A stretch of DNA of 64,000 nt from Malachius bipustulatus (Eukaryota; Arthropoda; Insecta; Coleoptera; Melyridae). Positions 10,018 to 20,378 of this stretch are shown one piece after another. The stretch spans positions 3,720,001 through 3,784,000 of the forward strand of contig OU342638.1 of the NCBI GenBank assembly GCA_910589415.1, written 5' to 3'. The position numbers and the translations under genes are program-made. Each line of letters opens with the position of its first letter. Position 1 is the first letter of the stretch. The notes under the pieces were generated by a model. It did no database searches, had not been told where the DNA came from, and saw only the letters and a program-made list of their open reading frames with translations.

Positions 10018-10872
10018 TGTTACGTCGCCTATTTTGGTTTTATTATACAGTAGAAGCTCGATTATCCGAAGTAATGTGGACCGAACCCATTTCGGATAAG
10101 TGAAAGTTCGGATAATACGGAGTTTTTTACGAATATATAAAATAATGTAGGCAGGTAAGTTACATGACTTTTTATTGTTAAAAACAACTCAACATAGTAA
10201 TAAATCTTCGTAATCAAATAAAAACATACATATTTTTTTACATATGTATATTATTTGTATGAACAGTAAATATTACAATTTCGGATAATGCGGAGTATTT
10301 GAAGGCGCGTTTCGGATAACGCGGATGACTTGATTTTTCGTTCAAATTTCGGATACGGACCACGATCGTTCCGGATAAAGCGGCGGTTTTAAAAATCAAT
10401 TTTGTTCCGGATAAAGCGGATTCCGGATAATCGCGATCCGGATAATCGAGCTTCTACTGTATTTAATATTTTAAGTCTTTAATTGTAGACTGGAAGCAAT
10501 AATGTAGGTTTTAAATAATAAAAGGTCTACACGCCATCACGACTATATCTTTATTGATCTTCTTCTTTTCTTAGTTAGGCCACCTGTTGGTGTGCTCATG
10601 CACCCTTGAGGATTGCTTATACAAATATCAAATTCTAATAAACTATATTATAAAAGTGTCTATTTCTTTTAGGTTGACTCGAGTTCATCGACTTATCGAG
10701 TCTCGACGCCGTCGCTCATGCTAGGCGCGTTGACATCAATCAGACGCGTTCACCTACACCATCGAGTCGAATGGCACGAGACTGTTACTACCATCCAACC
10801 ACCACACGCGGGCGACGGGTTGCCTACGATGTCACTGATACTTATAAATTGGACGTACAAAAGTACGTTACA
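10018..10872 (-). repeat. 5' LTR of the Gypsy fragment (probable limits)
   Basis: On the plus strand the segment starts TGTTACGTCGCC next to the primer site. A matching outer end, ...TACGTTACA, occurs at 10866-10872, so the LTR would read TGTAACG...CGTAACA on the minus strand. It is about 440 bp once the MITE at 10048-10459 and its duplicated TA are removed. A minus-strand AATAAA lies near 10550. The outer limit is inferred from the terminal sequence alone, because the partner LTR is missing. Confidence 0.5.
10048..10459. mobile_element. Pogo/Tigger-type MITE inside the Gypsy LTR
   Basis: 412 bp with inverted termini CAGTAGAAGCTCGATTATCC and its complement at the right end, flanked by TA on both sides (10046-10047 and 10460-10461). 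CAG termini with a TA duplication are typical of pogo/Tigger non-autonomous elements. The interior repeats TCGGATAA/CCGGATAA about ten times. There is no coding capacity. It sits in the LTR of the Gypsy fragment and therefore postdates it. Confidence 0.88.
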
Positions 10873-11076
10873 ATTTATTATTTATATGAAAAATAATAAT
10901 TTTTACATTAATAAACTTATATATATCACTGTTTGCATAATGGAATCTTTTTCTAGTTCTTCTAACATAGCATCAAGCGTATAAGTTGACGGCTAGCATT
11001 CATTTAGGGAATGTTATTTTTTAAGCGTAGAACGTCATCATGTTGTGAATTGTCTCGGTAAGTCCATAATATGCAT

Positions 11077-12299
11077 TGTAACGTCTCTCCTTTTTTTGGA
11101 GAGGACAGGATATTTGGGTGGATTTACACAAATGATACACTATATCAAAACATAAAACGTAAATTTATTAACATCATTTATGCTCAGGCTTCGTAAACGC
11201 CCGGTATATAACTTCCCGGCCCAGCATCCAGTAGAAAACGGACGCCCCATCTACCGCTTGCTGGTAATGCTGGCTCTGTGGGAGTAGGTCGAGTAGGACG
11301 AGTTTTTTCGGCCTTATCGATCAACTGGAAAATAAAAGTGTTAGTTCTGGCAATGAGGTGAGAATGGATTAAATGATTTTACTATGATTTTATCGCGTCG
11401 ATAAAAGAATGAGAAACAAACAGAATAAAACTGCCGATTAATATTATTTACATGAAATTTATGACGATCTGAATTTATAAAGAATCCCCTTTCTATTTAA
11501 ATGAATAATTGATTTAATAAATTAGATCGGGGGGAAAAATTCTAGTCCCATGAAATGATCGTCTTCGATTACGTAACGATCAATTCTCGCTCGCAATCGA
11601 AGGTCGACTTTTGACGTGCCTAGCTAACTTGTCGAGTCAATACTTCGGCGCGTTAGGGAGCCACGGGGAATGATGCGTTTACTCAGAATAATCGGACCAG
11701 GGACGCGAATCAATTCTTCGATTCGCTCGGGCCTTCGTTCGAAGCTCTGATACGCTTTGGGGGGTGACAAAAGAGTATCAATTCTACTCTCTCGCGTTAG
11801 TCCAACTTAATTCCCAGGCTTCGCATTGGGAAAGTTAAGGCGTGAGCTTGGAAGAATCAATTCTTCTTCGCTCTAGGAGAATTCCCGATCAGTACTCTGA
11901 TCGGGCAAGCCTCCGGGCAAGGGGGTTGAGCTATAGACGGCGGCTGCAATCTGCTACAGTTCATTCAATTTCCGTCCCTTCATATAGGTACCGGACGTAA
12001 ACAACAACTTTTTATCTTGATTTCCTCCTGGCTTCGCATTTATTTGCTTGAATTTAATATTGTAATATTTCTCGCTGAATTGTGTCTCCGTTCTTTCCTA
12101 GAGGCACTTTCTGTAACCAACAACTGATACGAACATAAAAAACCTCCCTTATCTTGTTGTTGCCGATTTATCTACTTGGATTTTAATATTTTAATACTTG
12201 AATAATTCCTAAATGATTTCTTCCTGCCTTTCGTGGGAATAATATTTTCTTTAATTATGGCGTCGCTTTAAAGCGTCACGACGTTACTGTAACGTAACA
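11077..12299 (+). repeat. Solo LTR candidate (Gypsy-like)
   Basis: 1223 bp that starts TGTAACGTCTCTCC and ends ACTGTAACGTAACA, flanked by the 4-bp direct repeat GCAT (11073-11076 and 12300-12303). TG...CA ends plus a 4-bp duplication are the signature of a Gypsy LTR left by recombination between LTRs. The terminal TGTAACG/CGTAACA resembles the LTR of the neighbouring Gypsy fragment. No primer site, polypurine tract or long frame lies inside. Orientation is a guess. Confidence 0.6.
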
Positions 12300-12517
12300 G
12301 CATGAAATATTTTTTTTATTTATAAGACCGAGAAGAACATAGCAAAAGTAGTCATTTTGGCAATTTTAATGGACCTTTAGTAGTTTTGAGATTTCCAGTG
12401 ACGATGTCATATCAAAGAATGTAGTGGAACAATCCCATTTCATGTGAGTTGCATGATCAGTTATTTCCCGATATCTTCTACTTTCTTCGTTAACATCCTT
12501 GCTGTTAACTATGCTGT

Positions 12518-12946
12518 TTAAGTAAGTTTTATTACAATGCAGCACGAACTGTTCTTACAGGATCGCAACTCGAACGGATCGTTGCAGACATTGCATAAAG
12601 AGCATAGGTCATCTTTAATTGATACAACGTTTGTTCCGGTGCAGTCTTCGGAATGTATTGTCCGAGTGTAGAAGCAGCAGGTCTGTTTTTTATTAGGGAC
12701 TCGATTACCACAATTGAGGCAAAAACTTTTCATGTCAATGGATGCGAGTAGAAGCAATTGCTGCAAGATGATTCTAAATCTTCCAGGATCGAAAGTTCTA
12801 CCAAGAAAGACATCGATTCCGTGGACACTTTTAGATCGACTTATGGCTAACACGAAATATATAACGTGTACCCTGCAGTTAATGGCATCAGATTGTTTTG
12901 GAACAGCTTTAGGTTCCTGCACCTCCCACTCTTCAATATTTAACAC
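12518..12946 (-). CDS. Hypothetical Cys-rich protein (142 residues)
   Basis: An unrecognised frame with ATG start and in-frame stop. The N-terminal half is mostly hydrophobic and basic. The C-terminal half (about 75-138) contains at least a dozen cysteines in pairs (CLNCGN, CC, CSLCNVC, CKNSSCC), which suggests a zinc-binding or disulphide-rich fold. It stands alone between a solo LTR and LINE A. It could be an exon of a host gene, a fragment of an unknown mobile element, or chance. I assign no function. Confidence 0.3.
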   Translation of the reverse strand: MLNIEEWEVQEPKAVPKQSDAINCRVHVIYFVLAISRSKSVHGIDVFLGRTFDPGRFRIILQQLLLLASIDMKSFCLNCGNRVPNKKQTCCFYTRTIHSEDCTGTNVVSIKDDLCSLCNVCNDPFELRSCKNSSCCIVIKLT

Positions 12947-13335
12947 ATCGGCTCCTTGTCATTGATATCTCAGTTAAAAAATGTAACTAACAATGTCCTT
13001 CAAGACGGCTGTGGTGTATGTGGTGAAGCTGCCTGAAAAAATAACAAAACTAGTTCTGGATTTCATAATTAAAACCAATAGAAACCAGTGAGTATCTTCA
13101 AAGTTGACAGAAAAAAATCCGAAACGTATGAAAAGGCTTAAACATCCTAAAGCTGTCGCATGCTTTTGAAAATAATAATTTCGTTGATACTGGATCTACA
13201 TAGCATACATCGGAATAATCTTTCAATATACTATAGGCCGCTGCGTCAATACAATCATCTGATAGCCATTTTTCTTTTTGATCGGTTATTTGGGGCTAAT
13301 CGTCATTGTATTTTGATTTTCCTTTGCTTGTCCTT
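12947..13335. other. Intergenic, no gene recognised
   Basis: About 390 bases of A+T-rich sequence. A 60-residue open frame at 13160-13342 is hydrophobic and without recognisable domains; I do not consider it a gene. Confidence 0.4.
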
Positions 13336-13450
13336 GATATAATTACATTGTAGTTTCCGTGAAACCTACTCGCCAGCACGAACTTAGAGTAAAAAATAAA
13401 GGTGACTGTAACTGTTATCTCTTATCATGATATCCGGCCGCTCTTGTATT
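13336..13450 (-). repeat. Dispersed 115-bp repeat, copy 1
   Basis: Nearly identical to the reverse complement of about 46663-46773, with shared blocks such as CACGAACTTAGAGTAAAA and TTATCTCTTATCATGATATCC. The other copy lies just past the DIRS-like coding region, so this may be a stray end fragment of that family. It is not adjacent to any DIRS coding sequence here. Confidence 0.75.
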
Positions 13451-13937
13451 AGAGAAATAAATCGAGAACGAACAGCAGCTTTTTTTTAAATTACTTTATT
13501 TTATAGAAGAAAACGTTAAATTCTACAAAAGAGAAAATTAGCGTCTATTTCGTGTGCTGGCAAGACTAAGAGTGAATAATTAATACTTTGTAATTTATAT
13601 TTAAGATAGAAATGGTACATTCGGATAACAATAGGACTATTCTTATAAGCTAGACAATATTCCTATGAAGACCTTCAAAGTTGCAGAGCTTGCATTGGCC
13701 TTGAATATCTGGCGTATGTAACTTTCATTCCGTTTTTCGTGCTCGTCATCGTCGGACTCATATATTAGTGACTAACCTCGAAGTCCAATAAACGACAAAG
13801 TGAATCATCGCATCAAACGGGGGACAGAGACGCGCGGAGTAAGAAAATTTCATAGCCGTGCATAATAATCTGATATGGGATGCACTAACTGAGAATATTA
13901 AAGAAAAATACAGTGTTTATATGAGATAATGACATGT
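13451..13937. other. Intergenic, no gene recognised
   Basis: About 490 bases of A+T-rich DNA between the dispersed repeat and the 3' end of LINE A, with no open frame worth annotating. Confidence 0.4.
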
Positions 13938-14104
13938 TATAATAATAATAATAATATCCTTTATTGCCCAACAGATTACTCCAATAACAGGACAAATTAA
14001 AAGAAAAAACAAAGTCTTCCAAAAATACCTATATATCATGCATGTACACCCTTAAACTAATAATCATTCAATAATATAAAAATTACCTACCTAACTCAAA
14101 AAAT

Positions 14105-15568
14105 TTATTTCGCGCAGGCTAGAATGCCTGTTACAGAGCTCGCATTCAGATCGCTATATTCGCTAATTTGATTAAAAGTAGTCGACATAACATAAACTGG
14201 CGATCTTAAAAGCACATTGGACCTGGCAACTTTTGTGTAAAATACATCAAGATTTCTAGAGTTGACACTTGGTATTCGGTAATTAAACTCTGAAAGCAGC
14301 TCAGGGCAGTCTACTTTGTTGTTGAATAGCGAATATAGAAATTTCACTGCTGTCATCTTTTTCCTTTTGTCAAGTGATGCAACTCCAAATCGCTCCAATA
14401 ACAAGGAGTGATCAAGGCCTCTAGGCGGATAAATGTGATACACTCTCACATTCAGGAGCTTAAGGAACTTCCTCTGCACCCTTTCCAGTTCGTCAATGTA
14501 ACAATGATACTGCGGGGACCATGCTGCAATATTCTAATTTAGATCTGACGTACGCGTAATATAAGATTTTCAAAGAACGTGCATCTGTGAAATGCGTACT
14601 ATTTCTGGATATAAACCCAAACATTCTCAAGGCATGTTTCGTCACGTATTCCACATGTCCAGAAAAGGACAGTCGTGAGTCAAAGACAACGCCTAAGTCA
14701 CGCACAGTATCAGTACGAGTGAAAGGTACATCTCCCAATGAATAATTAAACAGCAGGGGATGTTTCCCTCTATAAAACGAAACTATTCGACACTTATCCA
14801 TATTAATGATCAGTTTATTGGACTCACACCAACGCTCCATATTATCTATAGTAGCCTGCAACAGATAACAGTCATTCTCGCTTTCCACCACAGAGAATAT
14901 CTTCAAGTCGTCCGCAAACAATAGCACAGGAGTGTAAATGGTGTCCACAATGTCATTCATAAAAATCAAAAACAGTAGCGGCCCCAAATTGGAACCTTGG
15001 GGAACGCCAGATGAAGGAGTGAATGATGGTGAATTGTAGCCATTGTACGAGACATACTGAAGTCTCTCAAATAGGTACGAATTGAAAACTGAAACCAATG
15101 ATGAACTAAAACCAAAACGTTCCAGTTTCGTCAAGAGAAGAGAGTGGTCAATCTTATCAAAAGCCTTCGAGAAGTCCGTATAAACCGCGTCCACCTGCTT
15201 TTGATTATCTAAAGCTTCAGCAACATACTACGTAAAGCATGATAAATTCGTCACCGTAGAGCGACCGTCCACAAAACCGTGTTGACGAGAGGATAGATAG
15301 CTTCTAATTGCAGGATACACACAAGAATACACGGACGCCTCAAAGACGTTAGCAAAGTTATTTAGAATAGATACAGGCCGATAATTAGTGATCACCGCTG
15401 GATCGCCACTCTTTAGTACAGGACATATTCTGGCCACCTTCCAGGCACTTGGAAATATAAATGTCCTAAGGGACAAATTAAAGATAAATTTCAAGGTTCC
15501 GTCAGAGCCTGCGAGCAATCTTAACGAGATAGCTGGGAATCTGATCAGTCCCTGCTGTGGACTTGTTC
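14105..15568 (-). pseudogene. LINE A ORF2, reverse transcriptase part
   Basis: Three phase-shifted segments. 15568-15228 holds the RT N-terminus (ICPVLKSGD...NYRPVSIL... then QHGFVDGRSTVTNL), with one shift near 15510. 15194-14493 holds VYTDFSKAFDKIDHSLL, SGVPQGSNLGPLLF and the catalytic FADDLKIF. 14479-14105 holds the C-terminal tail found in this family. Breaks lie near 15510, 15200 and 14490. The segment was continuous with the endonuclease at 18187-19528 before the piggyBac insertion. Confidence 0.88.
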
Positions 15569-15572
15569 TTAA

Positions 15573-18182
15573 CCCATTAATGCCTGAGTAACTTTTTTTT
15601 TTAGATTTTCATATTTTTTTAACAGGTGATCAACATAGGGATTTAAACATTACTAAAGTCAATGTTTTATTTTTTTCATAACTCTTTGGTACTTTTTTTT
15701 GACGTATGATATATCATACGATAGGCAATAGTGGGTACTTTTTCAACTGAATAATTGAATGTGTAAGGAATACAAATATTTGACAGAATACAAATATTTC
15801 ACAAAAAAACTTTATTCATATAACGTGAGATTACAAGTGGATATGATATATATTCTACTGTGGTGCCGTATGATACTGTCTAAAGCATGTGGCTGGGTGT
15901 AGTCCGACATTACACTTGAGGCATGTAAATTTTGCACATTTACCGCAGTATGCACAACGTCGTTGTGTATCCTGTCTGTCTATAAAATGGTCTGTTCTGT
16001 CGTATCTTACTTCTTTTAGTACATTTTTGCTACGCTTAGGCTTAGGACCATTCAAATGCTCAGGGGCACTAAGAAGTGTCAGAACAATACTTCTAATAAA
16101 TTTTAAAAGTGGCATCTTTGGGTAAACAAATCTGTATAAAAGCCACATGTTGACAACAGAACCATTTATGCAAAATCTAACGAAAGGCCAATACCACTTT
16201 CGAGAACGAATTCTGATTCGATATAATCCTCTCATTTTGTCAAATAAGTCTACTCCTCCCATGCCATGGTTATAAAGGTTAATTAATGTAGGTTGATCGA
16301 CCTCAATGTATTTTTTTTGTTGTTTGGACCACCTTTTGCATAGTCCTTTTGTTAAACAAACATCATTGTTGTCCAAGTTTGTACCAATATTTACTTGATT
16401 ATTATCGTTCCATCTCACAAGTGTTAGGCCACTATCTAGGTCTTGCAGGACATGTGCAGTCCCTCGGTTTTCTTTCTTTATCTCCTTTAAAGGAGCTTTC
16501 TCCACACGATCTGAACGTATAGTACCAATACAGTATATTTTATTTTCTTTTAGATCTTCCAGCAATTGCAAAGAATTGAAAAAATTGTCTATAAAAACTG
16601 TAGAGTCGCCTGGAAGGAACCCAAGACAGAGTTTTTCGGTCACACTTGAACCTAAGCTTTTACCTTCCACCTTATCTCCACCGCCACAATAGGGGTTGAA
16701 CTTTAGTATGTAGCCTTCAGCCGTTGTTAGACACCAAAATTTAAATCCGTATCTTATAGGCTTACCTCTTATAAACTGCTTCATGTGATGGTGTCCATAG
16801 TATGGCTCCATGGCTTCATCAAGTGAGAATGAAGATCCTAGTACTTCAGCTAATTCTTGAGATACACGATTTATTTGGTTTATCAGAGGCTGCACTTTGT
16901 AGGTTTTATTATTGGTTTCTATTCTGTTATTGTCATTAAAATGTAAAAAGCGATGGATACTCTCAAATCTGTCTCGTGACATGCTGTTACTCACTAATGT
17001 GTTATAAGTATCTGCTTTGGTCTCCCAGAACATTCTTCTACACGGAACTTTACAGTACCCTGATAAAAGCAGTATTCCCATGTACGTATACATTTCGGGT
17101 GCAGAGACTGTGAAATCATGTTTTCCTTTCAATATAGCGTATTTCTGTGTTTCGTTACATATGTATTCAACAAACTCTTCTGTAAAAAACATTTTGAATA
17201 TGTCTATTGGTTTCAAATCTTCCTCTCTTATTTTTTTGACGATGTTAGGTTCCGCAGTTTTGATAATAGTTACTTTTTCATGTCTACGTTGCAGTTGTTT
17301 TTCCCTCCAATTTCTTGTTTTTTTCTTTTTTGTCTTCTGTATTTTGGAAGTTGTTGCTTTACTTTGCTTAGGGTGGATTTTTATTTTATATTTTTTTGCA
17401 AGAGGTACGTCGTCATCATCACTATCAGTTGCTTCATTGTTGACTTTATTTTCGGTGCTGAGGTTTTCCAACAGCAATTGCGATTTTTCTTTTTCATTGA
17501 CGGCAAAAACTTCCAAAGGTTGTTTCAAGACCCCTTTTCCAATATCATGAATACCATGTGTACCGTCATCGTCACTTGGCGCATCGTCTATATCACTATC
17601 CTCGCCATCTTGTGGTGGTAATAGAACCAAGTCGATATGATCACATTTTTTTATTTTATGAAATTCTTCATCATCTGAGTTAATTTCGTCCAAATATTGT
17701 AAGAGTTCTTCAGCATCTCTTGGGTCCGAAGGATTATACATTTTTTTTCTGAAAAAGTAAATCTTGTATTTACACTCATTGGTGCCTACCGTATGATACT
17801 TCATACGCAATGTTTTAATGGCTCTAATTACTTCAAAACAATATAAAAATTATTTGAGAGTTATCAATTGCATCTACTGGAATGCATTGAAACATAATAC
17901 AGCAAAAAACGCAATAAAATTCAATAAACAATAATATAATATACATAACCTTACCTAAGACTCATTATTTTCAATTTAGAAGACACAGGTCAAAAAAATG
18001 TTCACTACACAAGGCGTATAGTTAACTAAATACTACCATATGCACTTTTATTATATAAATCAATTTTAATTCAACAAAGACCGGACAATAGAAATGTTTA
18101 TATGTCAAGCTTTCAGCAAACACGTGAACTTAAAGTATCACATAACCTACGTATGTTAAATCATACTGTAGGCATTAATGGG
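15573..18182 (-). mobile_element. piggyBac element 1, apparently complete
   Basis: 2610 bp flanked by TTAA on both sides (15569-15572, 18183-18186), with 13-bp inverted termini CCCATTAATGCCT. It carries one intact transposase frame on the minus strand. Motifs built on GTATGAT/ATCATAC occur near both ends (about 15702-15722, 15868, 17793-17810, 18150-18165), a plausible set of transposase-recognition repeats. It interrupts LINE A ORF2 exactly at TTAA. Intact ends plus an intact frame make it a candidate for recent activity. Confidence 0.96.
15855..17741 (-). CDS. piggyBac transposase
   Basis: Cut-and-paste transposase acting at TTAA sites in the nucleus. The full frame opens at 17810 (651 residues). 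I place the start at the internal ATG at 17741 (MYNPSDPRDAEELL), because the upstream 23 codons lie in the subterminal GTATGAT repeats; this gives 628 residues, in the usual range for the family. In full-frame numbering: an acidic N-terminal region with a basic patch (about 30-180), the DDE core with D331 (SLDEAMEPYYG), D408 (FIDNFFNS) and D521 (GMGGVDLFD), and a C-terminal cysteine-rich domain (CAYCGKC...CLKCNVGLHPATC, about 619-647). No stop or frameshift is visible. It is the only gene of the element. Confidence 0.95.
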   Translation of the reverse strand: MYNPSDPRDAEELLQYLDEINSDDEEFHKIKKCDHIDLVLLPPQDGEDSDIDDAPSDDDGTHGIHDIGKGVLKQPLEVFAVNEKEKSQLLLENLSTENKVNNEATDSDDDDVPLAKKYKIKIHPKQSKATTSKIQKTKKKKTRNWREKQLQRRHEKVTIIKTAEPNIVKKIREEDLKPIDIFKMFFTEEFVEYICNETQKYAILKGKHDFTVSAPEMYTYMGILLLSGYCKVPCRRMFWETKADTYNTLVSNSMSRDRFESIHRFLHFNDNNRIETNNKTYKVQPLINQINRVSQELAEVLGSSFSLDEAMEPYYGHHHMKQFIRGKPIRYGFKFWCLTTAEGYILKFNPYCGGGDKVEGKSLGSSVTEKLCLGFLPGDSTVFIDNFFNSLQLLEDLKENKIYCIGTIRSDRVEKAPLKEIKKENRGTAHVLQDLDSGLTLVRWNDNNQVNIGTNLDNNDVCLTKGLCKRWSKQQKKYIEVDQPTLINLYNHGMGGVDLFDKMRGLYRIRIRSRKWYWPFVRFCINGSVVNMWLLYRFVYPKMPLLKFIRSIVLTLLSAPEHLNGPKPKRSKNVLKEVRYDRTDHFIDRQDTQRRCAYCGKCAKFTCLKCNVGLHPATCFRQYHTAPQ

Positions 18183-18186
18183 TTAA

Positions 18187-19528
18187 GTCTCGCCATGGAC
18201 TTAGTGACATCATCCGCATCCAGTTCCGATGCATGAATAAACCGCGAAGTACACGAAGGAGGATTGATGCAGCCATCCTGCATACCGACATCATTATTAG
18301 AGGCTGGCAAATAAACATCACGAAAATAATCAACAAAGCTATCCAATATATCAACATGATTGTCGCGTCTTATGTCCCGATGATCTACCATAGAGCCAGG
18401 TATCATCGAACCCACCCTCTTGTTCTGCAAGTATTGCCAAAATCGTCTAGGGCCATTAGGTAACTCACTCTCCAATCTGCCAATGTATTCAGCATAAGCA
18501 CGTTTAATTTTTGTTCTAACTGATAACCTGAGTTGCCTAAACTTCTCTAGGTAAAATAAATTATTTGTACTTTTATAAAGGCGATGATATCTATGTTTAC
18601 ATTTAATATCCTCTATAACATCCCTACTGTACCACGGAGGGTAGAATTTTCTTTTGGCCTTGGTACTAAATCTAGGAACAAACCTGTCAAAAAGAGAGTA
18701 TATCACCTGATAGAAATAGTTTAAAGCCTCATTGACGTCATTGATTCTGTATAGAGCAGACCAGTCTTCAACATATAGGACATGATACAGCTCATGAAAA
18801 TTGGCCTTCCTAAAGTTGTATCTCAACTCACGTGAATTGCATGGATAGTTAATGACTGCAGCTGTAGATCCATCAATCCTAATCAATAGGGCTTGATGAT
18901 GATCATCCTCTGGAACGATAGGTAAGCACTCACGACTTACTCCACAGGCCCTGCTGCTAATTACCAAGTCCAAGGTGCGATCATTGATATTCCTAACAGT
19001 ATTATATTGATCATAAGTATTATATACTAAAAAGTTACGTAAAATTACATCTTTCGGGCTACAAGCACCCGCACTATCAAAATTGGGTACATTTAAATCA
19101 CCAATTACCAATACATTAGATATACCTGATAAATAACAATTAAATGTATCAAAAAAACATTCATAATCCGTTGATGATATATCAGGTGGTATATCAATAC
19201 AGTATATATGCAAGAAACCACTACCTAATTTCACCTTAGAGCCAACACACTTGATCGATGGAATAATTCCCAAAAGAAAATTCAGATTTAGTGAAGTGGA
19301 AATAAATTTCCTCTTTATAGCCAGTATTACGCCACCACCACGCTTTTTATTCACCAGATCAAACTGACGATCTCTGCGATAGACAATGAACCGATCCGAG
19401 AAATACTCCGAGCTCATCATCTCCGAGGATAACCACGTCTCAGTCAATCCAACACAATCTACGTCTATGTCATGCACATTTACATAAAAATTAGAAATTT
19501 TCGAGCGCATACCACGAACATTCTGCAA
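18187..19528 (-). pseudogene. LINE A ORF2, endonuclease part
   Basis: An AP-type endonuclease frame open from 19528 into the piggyBac terminus. Motifs: QNVRGMRSK at the N-terminus, LTETWLS (catalytic Glu), GGGVILAI, VIGDLNVPNFD, and DDHHQALLI at the C-terminal His position. A linker to the RT follows. The last in-frame residues continue into 15568 once the piggyBac and one TTAA are removed. Its role was to nick target DNA so that reverse transcription could start. Confidence 0.88.
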
Positions 19529-19554
19529 GTAGCAGACAAAATTCTGTTGGGATC

Positions 19555-20040
19555 CTAGATGTTTTTTGGAGGATTTGATTGAGTCATCTTCTTCTTATTA
19601 TTCTCTACCACATGTGGACAGCCATCTTTATATCTCAACCTAATATCCTTCTCACCAGCTGCAAGCCTGCTTTTGAACTCCTTAACCACCAATCCGCTCC
19701 TTTCATGCTGCCAATTTGCCAAATCAGCATGAAAGTGGCTTTTCCGATCCTTGTTATGCTTGTTAGACCGCAAAACTTCCTTAGCCTCACTCTCACTCTC
19801 ATATATTATTTTCAAAGGTCTTGCTCTATCACTCCGTGCCCGGCCAATCCGAACAATCTTTTTTGGCTTGGCAAAGGACCCCATTGGGACAGAATCCGGT
19901 TGACTCGGTTCAGATCATCGAGAACCCTATCACTAACACCTTAAGCCGTAGACTCCTCAACGTTATAAAGAATTACATTACAGCAGCGCTTCCTACGATC
20001 TTCAATTTTCGAAATCATGTCTGAAATTTTAGGAGATGAT
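19555..20040 (-). pseudogene. LINE A ORF1, C-terminal fragment
   Basis: Two phases hold the C-terminal part of an ORF1-type protein: about 20017-19885 (RRKRCCNVILYNVEES..., one stop) and 19884-19555 (RARPLKIIYESESEAKEVLR...). The pattern 'NVILYNV.ES' followed by a 'RPLK' strand is typical of ORF1 proteins in this LINE group. The N-terminal half is absent, as expected for a 5'-truncated copy. Confidence 0.65.
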
Positions 20041-20378
20041 AATAATAATCATAACCTTTATTGCCCAACAGATGGTAACATCCGATAACAGGACAATGTT
20101 ACAATTAAAGTACATTTAAAGTACACACAGAAACAACCAAAATCCATATCAATTCCAAACTTAATTTAAGAATTTAAATAACAAAACAATTTAACAAAAA
20201 AGAAAAAAAAGATCAATACAAAAACAAAATCACTTCTGTAAGTAGATGAATCCACAGAGAAAAAACCGAATCATAGTACTCGTTCAGCGTAAGTCAATAT
20301 ATCCGCCAGCGAGCTTGTGTTAAGATCACAATATTCACTAATTAGAGCTAGCGGACATTAGGTAAATGGGTGATTTCG

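Larger units (their letters stand above)
13938..20040 (-). mobile_element. LINE A: 5'-truncated non-LTR retrotransposon (CR1/Jockey group)
   Basis: Minus-strand non-LTR element. Its 3' end is an ATT/TAA-repeat tail at 13938-13955. The order from 20040 downwards is: C-terminal part of ORF1, ORF2 endonuclease, a piggyBac insertion at a TTAA site (15573-18182), reverse transcriptase, 3' untranslated region. The 5' end lies inside ORF1, right beside the tail of LINE B. Several frameshifts and stops mark it as inactive. The CR1/Jockey placement is a judgement from the RT style and from the PHD-bearing ORF1 of sister LINE B. Confidence 0.85.

Noticed and set aside
17017..17621. Plus-strand frames of 177 and 167 residues, Phe/Ser-rich
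   Set aside because: They are antisense to the piggyBac transposase and reflect its Lys/Glu-rich coding strand.
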